This document shows positions 15,090-21,509 of a stretch of DNA of 25,858 bases, piece after piece. The notes beneath the pieces are model-generated. The model did not search any database. It was given only the letters and a program-made list of their open reading frames with translations, and was not told where the DNA came from. The translations under genes were made by a program, and so were the position numbers. The stretch comes from DAOMNN01 sp035443825 (GTDB lineage: Bacteria > Pseudomonadota > Gammaproteobacteria > Burkholderiales > Rhodocyclaceae). Position 1 is the first letter of the stretch. Every line of letters begins with the position of its first letter. Location of the stretch: contig DAOMNN010000050.1 of the NCBI GenBank assembly GCA_035443825.1, positions 1-25,858 on the forward strand. Reading direction: 5' to 3'.

Positions 15090-16055
15090 ATGATCGTGCA
15101 GTACGTAACTGCGCATCCGGATGGGATTCTTGCGCTCGATTCGGGCTATGGACGGCCCGGGCTGGCGGCGATTCACCTGATCATTCATCAGGGACAGGCA
15201 GCGATTGTCGACACCGGCACCAATGCTTCAGTGCCGCGCGTGCTATCGGCTCTCGCGGCGGCGGGCATCGTGCCCGACAAGGTCGCGTGGGTGATGCTGA
15301 CCCACATTCATCTGGACCATGCGGGTGGTGCAGGCAGCCTCATGTGTGCGCTTCCAAGAGCGAAGCTGCTGGTTCATCCGCGCGCCGTCCGCCACATGAT
15401 CGACCCGACGCGCTTGTGGGATGCGACGGCGGCCGTGTATGGGGCGGAGCAGGCGTTCGCGCTGTACGGGCGACTGGCCCCGGTTGCGCAAGAGCGCATC
15501 GTCTCCGCGACCGACGGTCTCGAGGTGGCCATGGGCGAGCGTCAGTTCAGGGTGCTCGACGCGCCGGGGCACGCCCGACATCACATCTGCATCTGGGATG
15601 AAACGGCACGTGCCTTTTTCACTGGCGATGCGTTCGGGTTGTCGTACCGGGAACTGGACGTCGATGGCAGAGCGTCGGTCTTTCCGACCACCTCGCCCTC
15701 GCAGTTCGATCCCGATGCGATGCACGCCACCATCGATCGACTGCTGGCTGCCGCCCCCGAGGCCATGTATCTGACCCATTACAGCCGGGTGACCGATGTC
15801 GCGCGGCTGGGTGCCGATCTGCATCGACTCATCGATTCGGAAGTCGCAGTCGCGCGTGCCGCGCGCGGGGAGGGTGTGGCCCGCCACGTCGAGATCCTTG
15901 CAGGTCTGGAGCAGATCGTGCGCGAGGAAGCCGATCGCCAAGGCTGGTCACTTCCCGAGGATAAAGTCTTCGAGCTGCTGAGGTTGGATCTCGACCTAAA
16001 TGCGCAGGGCCTGGGCGTGTGGCTGGACGAGTCGCGCGTGAGCGAGCCGGCCTGA
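15090..16055 (+). CDS. Metallo-beta-lactamase-fold hydrolase
   Basis: I chose the ATG at 15090 (321 residues) because a GGGAGGGA ribosome-binding site lies just before it; the earlier in-frame ATG at 15033 has none. The metal ligands are complete: His72, His74, Asp76 and His77 in THIHLDHAGG, His161 in APGHARHH, Asp180 in FFTGDAFG and His230 in YLTHYSR. Both metal sites therefore look intact. The last 90 residues form a helical extension seen in glyoxalase-II-like and related hydrolases of unknown substrate. There is no signal peptide, so it is cytoplasmic. A TACAAT -10-like hexamer is present at 15055-15060. Confidence 0.88.
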   Translation: MIVQYVTAHPDGILALDSGYGRPGLAAIHLIIHQGQAAIVDTGTNASVPRVLSALAAAGIVPDKVAWVMLTHIHLDHAGGAGSLMCALPRAKLLVHPRAVRHMIDPTRLWDATAAVYGAEQAFALYGRLAPVAQERIVSATDGLEVAMGERQFRVLDAPGHARHHICIWDETARAFFTGDAFGLSYRELDVDGRASVFPTTSPSQFDPDAMHATIDRLLAAAPEAMYLTHYSRVTDVARLGADLHRLIDSEVAVARAARGEGVARHVEILAGLEQIVREEADRQGWSLPEDKVFELLRLDLDLNAQGLGVWLDESRVSEPA

Positions 16056-16073
16056 CGTGCGAAGCCCGGCGCC

Positions 16074-16715
16074 CTAGGGTAGCTTGCTTTCGTTGAGATG
16101 CGGCGACTTTTGCGGGGCCGCATTCGCGCGGTCGCGCCAGTATGCGGCGCGAACCGGGTCCCTGCCGACGCCGTGGCCGGCCTCGTACAATTGCGACAGC
16201 ATGCGCTGCGCGTCTTGATGACCGGCGCCGGCAGCGGCGCGGAACCAGCGAATCGCCGAGTTCGGGTCTGCCTCGCCGCCGAGACCCGCAAGCTGAAGTG
16301 CGGCGAGACGTGCCTGGGCGTCTGGCTGGCCCTGCAATGCGGCACGGCCATACCACTCTGCCGCAACGGCGTAGGACTGCCTCACGCCCGCGCCCTCATC
16401 GTACATGCGCGCAAGCTCGAACTGGGCCTGTGGCAGACCGGCACCAGCCGAGCGTCTCAGCCATCGCCACTCGGCGTTCGCTTCGAGTGAGTGTGCTTCG
16501 CCGTGGCGCAGCATCATGGCGAAGCGGTATTGGGCGAGGCGGTTTCCGGCGCGGGCCGCATGCTCGAAAAGTCGTGCTGCGACGTCCTTGTGACCGGCTT
16601 CGTATGCGTCCGCTGCAAGCGTCGTCTGCATCGCCGCGGTGCCATATGCGATGCCCGCTGGCGACACCCCGGCAATGAGCGCTGCAACAACCAATTGCCG
16701 GACCAATCTTCGCAT
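16074..16715 (-). CDS. Secreted Sel1-repeat (TPR-like) protein
   Basis: The start at 16715 gives 213 residues and is supported by an AGGAG ribosome-binding site and by the signal peptide it creates (MRRLVRQLVVAALIAGVSPA, cleavage probably near residue 24). The mature part is built of Sel1-like helical repeats. Typical units are AAEWYGRAALQGQPDAQARLA (first part), SAIRWFRAAAGAGHQDAQ and LARMYDEGAGVRQ; about four repeats can be seen between residues 40 and 195. Such repeats are protein-binding scaffolds. It is probably periplasmic. It converges on the hydrolase gene (18 bp between stops) and is divergent from tcdA. Confidence 0.85.
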   Translation of the reverse strand: MRRLVRQLVVAALIAGVSPAGIAYGTAAMQTTLAADAYEAGHKDVAARLFEHAARAGNRLAQYRFAMMLRHGEAHSLEANAEWRWLRRSAGAGLPQAQFELARMYDEGAGVRQSYAVAAEWYGRAALQGQPDAQARLAALQLAGLGGEADPNSAIRWFRAAAGAGHQDAQRMLSQLYEAGHGVGRDPVRAAYWRDRANAAPQKSPHLNESKLP

Positions 16716-16826
16716 GTCTTGTTCTCCTCTGCCCGATTTGAGCCGATCGCGGCCGATGAGTTCAGCAAGGGCACGGTGCTGTAACATCGCATCCAGCGTG
16801 CAACACTCACCTCATTCGCGATTGTC

Positions 16827-17639
16827 ATGACCCTGACCAGTTCTGTCCCCGGCGTTGCAGAGCAGCCGGATCGTACCCGCCGCTTCGGGGGAATTGCCCG
16901 GCTATATGGCGTGCACGCCCTTGCGCGACTCGAGAAGGCTCATGTCTGCGTGATCGGTATCGGTGGCGTCGGCTCGTGGGCGGCCGAGGCCCTTGCGCGC
17001 AGCGGCGTGGGCCGGCTGACCCTGATCGATCTCGATCATGTCGCCGAATCCAACATCAACCGACAGGTGCATGCGATCGAAGCGACAATCGGGCAGGCCA
17101 AGGTCGTGGCGATGCGCGAACGCCTCGTGCAGATCAATCCGCGGGTGCAAGTCGACGTGGTCGAGGATTTCGTCACACCCGAAAATGCATGTGCCCGCAT
17201 TCAGGGATTCGATGTGGTGATCGACGCGATCGATAACGTCCGTGCCAAGGTCGCCGTGGTCCTCGCCTGTCGTGCGGCGGGGACGCCTCTGATCGTGGCC
17301 GGAGGGGCCGGGGGCAAGTCCGATCCCACTCGAATCGTGGTCGGCGACCTGTCGCGGACCGAGCAGGATCCGCTGCTGGCCAAGGTACGACAGCGTCTTC
17401 GTACGGAGCACGGTTTTCCACGCAATCCCAAACGTCCGTTTCGCGTCGAGGCCGTGTACTCCACGGAGCCACTGCGCTACCCCGATGCAACCTGCGACAC
17501 GGCACGCGGTCCACAGGGTCTTGCGTGCGCCGGCTACGGATCGAGCATGGCCGTGACGGCCAGTGTCGGCCTGTTCGCCGCTGCACGTGCGATCGAGAAG
17601 CTGCTCGAGCCCAGTGAATCCCCGATGGAGAGCGAATGA
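16827..17639 (+). CDS. tcdA: tRNA threonylcarbamoyladenosine dehydratase
   Basis: The 270-residue protein is a ThiF/E1-like adenylating enzyme. It has the ATP-binding loop GIGGVGSWAAEALARSGVG at residues 44-62, LIDLDHVAESNINRQ, and FDVVIDAIDNVRAK. The TcdA-specific C-terminal part carries KSDPTRI, DPLLAKVRQRLR, VYSTEPLR and GYGSSMAVTASVG. Family knowledge: TcdA cyclises threonylcarbamoyladenosine at position 37 of ANN-decoding tRNAs, using ATP. Its TGA overlaps the start of the cbiX gene, so the two are translationally coupled. Confidence 0.94.
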   Translation: MTLTSSVPGVAEQPDRTRRFGGIARLYGVHALARLEKAHVCVIGIGGVGSWAAEALARSGVGRLTLIDLDHVAESNINRQVHAIEATIGQAKVVAMRERLVQINPRVQVDVVEDFVTPENACARIQGFDVVIDAIDNVRAKVAVVLACRAAGTPLIVAGGAGGKSDPTRIVVGDLSRTEQDPLLAKVRQRLRTEHGFPRNPKRPFRVEAVYSTEPLRYPDATCDTARGPQGLACAGYGSSMAVTASVGLFAAARAIEKLLEPSESPMESE

Positions 17640-18019
17640 TGGAAGATACGAAAGCGGTCGTGCTGTTCGGACACGGAGCGCGTGATCCCGAGTGGGCCAA
17701 GCCGATGCGGCGTGCACGCGAGGTGCTGCTGGCACGGACCCCCGGTCTCGCAGTGGAACTTGCGTTTCTCGAGTTCATCAAGCCCGAGCTCGCCGATGCG
17801 ATCGATACCCTCGCAGCCGGGGGCGCGAGACGCATCACCGTGATTCCGATGTTCCTTGCGCAGGGGGGGCACCTGAAAAAGGACCTGCCGCTTCTGATCG
17901 AGGCTGCACGCGAGCGTCATCCGGGATGTGATATTCGACAGGCACAGGCCGTCGGTGAGTCGGACACTGTCATCGCTGCCATGGCCGATTATGCGGCGCA
18001 CTGCGCAGAGAACGTCTGA
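17636..18019 (+). CDS. cbiX: Short CbiX-type chelatase (sirohydrochlorin cobalt- or ferrochelatase)
   Basis: The 127-residue length is that of the small, dimeric CbiX form. The metal-inserting histidines are His13 in LFGHGARDPEW and His79 in FLAQGGHLKKDLP, both in place. FLEFIKPELADAID is also typical. The family inserts cobalt or iron into sirohydrochlorin for B12, siroheme or related tetrapyrroles; which metal is used here cannot be told. It starts with ATGATG overlapping the tcdA stop, so either of two adjacent ATGs can serve. No other tetrapyrrole gene is nearby. Confidence 0.9.
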   Translation: MMEDTKAVVLFGHGARDPEWAKPMRRAREVLLARTPGLAVELAFLEFIKPELADAIDTLAAGGARRITVIPMFLAQGGHLKKDLPLLIEAARERHPGCDIRQAQAVGESDTVIAAMADYAAHCAENV

Positions 18020-18067
18020 AGGGGCGGGCGAGCGCGGCGCAGGTGTCGTCCTCACAGAGGCGTCACG

Positions 18068-19210
18068 ATGAATCCTGTGGCAGACGAGACCCGGAGCGGT
18101 GTTCGACCCATCACGATCCGGCGCGCCCAGCTTTCCGACATCCCGGCGCTGCTGGCGCTGGAGCAGCGATGCTTTCTGGGTGATCGGCTGACGCGTCGCC
18201 AGTTTCGCTACATGCTGACCAAGGCCAATGCCGTGACCATCGTTGCGGACCTGGAAGCCCGGATCGCGGGCTACGTATTGCTTCTGTTCAGTCGTGGGAC
18301 GTCGATGGCGCGGCTTTATTCCGTCGCGGTCGATCCCGATGCCCGGGGGCAGGCCATCGCGCATTCACTGGTGCAAGCTGCCGAAGAAGAAGCACGTGAG
18401 CGGGAGTGTGCCTGCGTACGGCTGGAGATCCGCAAGGACAATACGGCCTCGACCCGCCTGTTCGAGCGTCGTGGTTATCGTCGCATCGGTGAATACGACG
18501 ATTACTACGAAGACCACATGGACGCGTGGCGCTATGAGAAATCGCTGGCGCCCAGTCTGCGTCCCGACATGGTGCGCGTGCCCTTCTACGAACAGACGCT
18601 GGAATTCACCTGCGGTCCATCGGCGCTGATGATGGCGATGAAGGCGCTCGATCCGCAGATGCCTCTGGACCGCAAGTTCGAGTTGCGTCTGTGGCGCGAG
18701 GCGACCACCATCTTCATGACTTCGGGGCATGGGGGCTGCGGGCCTTTCGGCCTTGCGCTGGCTGCAGCGCAGCGCGGCTTTCATGTCGAGGTGCACATCA
18801 GCGACGAGCGCATGCCGCTGATCGACTCGGTGCGAAGCGAGGAGAAGAAGGAGGTCATGCGCCTGGTTCAGGAAGACATGCTGGACGAGTTGCGTGGCCT
18901 GGACGTTGTCATTCAGTACGGCAGCCTGAGTGCAGCCGATCTGAGGGCGCGTTTCGACGCCGGGGGGATCCCCCTGGTCCTGATCAGTTCCTACGCGATC
19001 TATGGGGAGAAGTTTCCGCACTGGGTCGTTGTCACCGGTTTCGACGCACATTTCATCTATGCACACGATCCCTTTGTCGATTATGAACACGGAGAGACTC
19101 CAATGGATTCGATCAACATGCCGATCCAGCAGCGTCAGTTCGAACGCATGGCACGCTACGGCAAGGCAGGACTCAAGGCCGTCGTCGTGATCTACCCGCG
19201 GTCGCGGTGA
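18068..19210 (+). CDS. GNAT acetyltransferase fused to a C39-like cysteine peptidase
   Basis: The 380-residue protein has two parts. Residues about 15-160 are a RimI-like GNAT domain (ITIRRAQLSDIPALLALEQ, RLYSVAVDPDARGQAIA, NTASTRLFERRGYRRI). Residues about 168-375 are a papain-like C39/DUF3335 peptidase domain with Gln176, Cys182 (EFTCGPSALMM), His318 (PHWVVVTGFD) and Asp334 (YAHDPFV) as the apparent oxyanion and catalytic residues. A second conserved-looking GHGGCGPFGLALAA block lies at 220-233. The acetyl-CoA loop reads RGQAIA, where the usual form is RGxGxG or A. There is no signal peptide or membrane span. It lies 9 bp before the RimK-type ligase gene, so they form one operon. Substrate unknown. 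Confidence 0.86.
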   Translation: MNPVADETRSGVRPITIRRAQLSDIPALLALEQRCFLGDRLTRRQFRYMLTKANAVTIVADLEARIAGYVLLLFSRGTSMARLYSVAVDPDARGQAIAHSLVQAAEEEARERECACVRLEIRKDNTASTRLFERRGYRRIGEYDDYYEDHMDAWRYEKSLAPSLRPDMVRVPFYEQTLEFTCGPSALMMAMKALDPQMPLDRKFELRLWREATTIFMTSGHGGCGPFGLALAAAQRGFHVEVHISDERMPLIDSVRSEEKKEVMRLVQEDMLDELRGLDVVIQYGSLSAADLRARFDAGGIPLVLISSYAIYGEKFPHWVVVTGFDAHFIYAHDPFVDYEHGETPMDSINMPIQQRQFERMARYGKAGLKAVVVIYPRSR

Positions 19211-19219
19211 GGGTACCCC

Positions 19220-20692
19220 ATGTCGCAGCATGTCCTGCTCATCGAAAGTCCGGGTGACTGGAAACCGCGCTTCCCCGCATATCCGGTGGTATGCGCCGAT
19301 GACTATCTCACCCGGCCGGAGTACTCGAGCGAATCCCAGCTGCGCGTCATCAACCTGTGTCGCAGTCATCGTTACCTGAGCGAGGGCTATTACTGCTCGC
19401 TGCTCGCCGAGGCGCGCAGCCACAAGGTCATTCCGACCGTGCGTACGCTGCAGGATCTGTCGAAGAAGTCGATCTATACGCTGGACACCGAGGACATCGA
19501 TCGCAAGGTGGCGCGGGTGCTCGGGCGCAAGACGGCCGGCCTGCAGCCGACCGCATTCGAGATGACCGTGTTTTTCGGCCAATGCGTACCCGCCGAGATG
19601 CAGGAGATCGCGCAGCAATTGTTCTCGATGTTCCGCGCGCCGATGTTCAAGGTCGAGTTCCGCCTCGTAGGCCAGTGGCGCATCGATGCCCTCAAGCCGC
19701 TTGCGCTCAGTAACCTTACGCAGGACCAGGAGGGCGCCTTCTTCGCGGCGCTGGAATCCTACATCAAGCGGCCATGGCGCCGCCGCCGCGGTGCGCGAAG
19801 CTACAAGTACGATCTGGCGATCCTGCAAAATCCCGAGGAGGATCTTCCGCCGTCCAATCGAACGGCCCTGAGCCGTTTCATCCGGGCGGGCCGTGCGCTC
19901 GGATGCGCGGCGGACCTTATCGACCGCAGGGATTTCGGCCGCTTGGCCGAGTACGATGCGCTGTTCATCCGCGAGACCACGCGTATCGATCACTACACCT
20001 ATCGCTTCGCGCGCAAGGCCGACGGTGAGGGCATGGTGGTCATCGACGACCCGGACTCGATCCTCAAGTGCACCAACAAGGTCTATCTGGCGGAACTGCT
20101 GGCGGCGCATCGCGTGCCGATACCCCGAACGCTCATTCTGCGTCGTGAGAATCTGCTCGAGGCCGAAGAACGCATCGGCTACCCGGTCGTGCTCAAGATT
20201 CCGGACGGATCGTTCTCCCGCGGCGTGTTCAAGGCAGGCAATCGCGCCGAACTCGAGGATATCGGCAAACGTCTGCTCAAGGAGTCGGATCTGATCCTGG
20301 CTCAGGAATTCCTCTACACCGAGTTCGACTGGCGCGTCGGGGTGCTCAACCGTCAGCCCCTGTATGTTTGCCAGTACCTGATGTCGAAGAAGCATTGGCA
20401 GATCGTGGATCATCAGGGCAAGGGTGCCCCGCGACAGGGCGGGTTCAGAACATTGGCGCTCGCCGATGCGCCACCGCAGGTGGTGAAGACGGCATTGCGT
20501 GCCGCCGGACTGATCGGAGACGGCCTCTACGGCGTGGATATCAAGCAGACGCCGCAGGGGCCGCGCGTGATCGAGGTCAATGACAACCCCAGCATCGACG
20601 CGGGTGTGGAGGACGCCGTGCTTGGCGACGAACTGTATCACCGCATCGTTCAGGATTTCGTCCGCCGGCTCGATCTCCTGCGCCGGGGATGA
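19220..20692 (+). CDS. RimK-family ATP-grasp ligase with an N-terminal RLAN-type domain
   Basis: The 490-residue protein is much longer than RimK (about 300). Residues about 1-185 form an extra N-terminal domain (HVLLIESPGDWKPRFPAYPV, SEGYYCSLLAEARSHKV, VEFRLVGQWRI) like the domain known from RimK-like ligases as RLAN. The ATP-grasp part runs from about residue 195. Ligand-binding residues seen are Lys287 (KCTNKVYLAELL), Lys326 (VVLKIPDGSFSRGVFK), Glu363 (AQEFL), Asp440 and Glu452/Asn454 (RVIEVNDNPSIDAGVED). Family knowledge: such enzymes join an amine to an acyl phosphate, as RimK adds glutamates to S6. The start follows a GAGGG ribosome-binding site. Acceptor unknown. Confidence 0.87.
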   Translation: MSQHVLLIESPGDWKPRFPAYPVVCADDYLTRPEYSSESQLRVINLCRSHRYLSEGYYCSLLAEARSHKVIPTVRTLQDLSKKSIYTLDTEDIDRKVARVLGRKTAGLQPTAFEMTVFFGQCVPAEMQEIAQQLFSMFRAPMFKVEFRLVGQWRIDALKPLALSNLTQDQEGAFFAALESYIKRPWRRRRGARSYKYDLAILQNPEEDLPPSNRTALSRFIRAGRALGCAADLIDRRDFGRLAEYDALFIRETTRIDHYTYRFARKADGEGMVVIDDPDSILKCTNKVYLAELLAAHRVPIPRTLILRRENLLEAEERIGYPVVLKIPDGSFSRGVFKAGNRAELEDIGKRLLKESDLILAQEFLYTEFDWRVGVLNRQPLYVCQYLMSKKHWQIVDHQGKGAPRQGGFRTLALADAPPQVVKTALRAAGLIGDGLYGVDIKQTPQGPRVIEVNDNPSIDAGVEDAVLGDELYHRIVQDFVRRLDLLRRG

Positions 20693-20717
20693 CGGAGAAG
20701 ACTATAAGCGCCATTAA

Positions 20718-20745
20718 TTGACTTAAGCGAATATTAGCGTAAACT
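20718..20745 (+). promoter_or_regulatory. Probable promoter of the RND operon
   Basis: TTGACT at 20718-20723 and TAAACT at 20740-20745 are 16 bp apart, inside a clearly AT-rich 60-base island between two GC-rich genes. An imperfect inverted repeat, TTAAGC-8 bp-GCGTAA (20723-20742, one mismatch), covers the spacer and may be an operator. Transcription would start near 20752, at or just before the adaptor ATG (20753), and no ribosome-binding site is visible. Confidence 0.5.
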
Positions 20746-20752
20746 TATATTC

Positions 20753-21496
20753 ATGAAGACACTGAATCCATTGATTTACGCTGTGTGCCTCTTCACCCTT
20801 CTTTCGGTTGTAGGGGTGGCAAGTGCGGATGTGCCGACGGTGCGCGTCGAGGCGCGTCCGACGGCGATCGTGCACGTGGCCGAAGCCACCCTCGAGGCGG
20901 TGAATCAGGCGACGGTCGCGTCGCGCGTGCCNNNNNNNNNNNNNNNNNNNNNNNNNNNNNNNNNNNNNNNNNNNNNNNNNNNNNNNNNNNNNNNNNNNNN
21001 NNNNNNNNNNNNNNNNNNNNNNNNNNNNNNNATGCGCGCGGTGGTCGATGTGCCCCAGTCGCGACTGGGCGGTCTGGCAGCCGGAGCGCTCCGCGCGAGC
21101 GTCGAGTTGCCGGATTCGAATCGCATGATCGATGCAACCAGGGTCACCGTGCTGCCGGCTGCAGATGCCCGCACCCACACCCTTCGCGTACGTGTCGACC
21201 TCCCCGCCGATCTCGGGGACGTAGTGCCGGGGAGCTTCGCACGAGTGCACTTCACGACCGGTCAGACGGCGCTGGTCCGTGTGCCGATCGAGGCGGTCGT
21301 GCGACGCAGCGAGCTTACCGGTGTGTATGTGGTCGACGAGCGCAATGCGTTCAGCCTGCGTCAGATTCGTACCGGGCCGGTTCACCCCGATGGCACGGTG
21401 GAAGTCCTCGCCGGACTGATCGGTGGCGAGGAGATCGCGCTGGATCCGGTGGCTGCCGGCATCGTGGCGCGTGCTGCCCGTGCCGCGGCGCGCTGA
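20753..21496 (+). CDS. RND efflux periplasmic adaptor, interrupted by an assembly gap
   Basis: The N-terminal 59 codons encode a signal peptide (LIYAVCLFTLLSVVGVASA) followed by VRVEARPTAIVHVAEATLEA, the start of a membrane fusion protein. After the N run, 154 codons give the C-terminal beta-barrel and membrane-proximal domains (ARTHTLRVRVDLPADLGDVV, PGSFARVHFTTGQ, VPIEAVVRRSELTGVYVVD). The lipoyl and hairpin domains are missing. Adaptors have about 340-400 residues, so the gap probably hides more than 300 bases; the apparent common frame across 100 N means nothing. The protein should link the downstream pump to an outer-membrane channel, which is not encoded here. Confidence 0.82.
   Translation: MKTLNPLIYAVCLFTLLSVVGVASADVPTVRVEARPTAIVHVAEATLEAVNQATVASRVXXXXXXXXXXXXXXXXXXXXXXXXXXXXXXXXXXMRAVVDVPQSRLGGLAAGALRASVELPDSNRMIDATRVTVLPAADARTHTLRVRVDLPADLGDVVPGSFARVHFTTGQTALVRVPIEAVVRRSELTGVYVVDERNAFSLRQIRTGPVHPDGTVEVLAGLIGGEEIALDPVAAGIVARAARAAAR
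20932..21031. other. Assembly gap of 100 N
   Basis: Exactly 100 ambiguous bases lie inside the adaptor gene. This length is the usual placeholder for a scaffold gap of unknown size, so downstream distances across it are not real. The sequence on both sides reads as the same adaptor gene, which supports the join. Confidence 0.97.
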
Positions 21497-21509
21497 GCCG
21501 GACGAGACG

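Noticed and set aside
18365..20641. A 758-residue open frame on the minus strand opposite the GNAT/peptidase and ligase genes
   Set aside because: It spans two well-supported + strand genes, and its composition is typical of an antisense shadow. No family motif is seen.
20665..20686. CCGGC-12 bp-GCCGG inverted repeat at the end of the ligase gene
   Set aside because: It lies in coding sequence, has a long loop and no T tract, so it is likely chance in GC-rich DNA.
20753..21496. A continuous 247-residue adaptor read straight through the N run
   Set aside because: The two sides share a frame only because the placeholder is 100 bases; the gap size is unknown, so the continuous reading and its length have no meaning.
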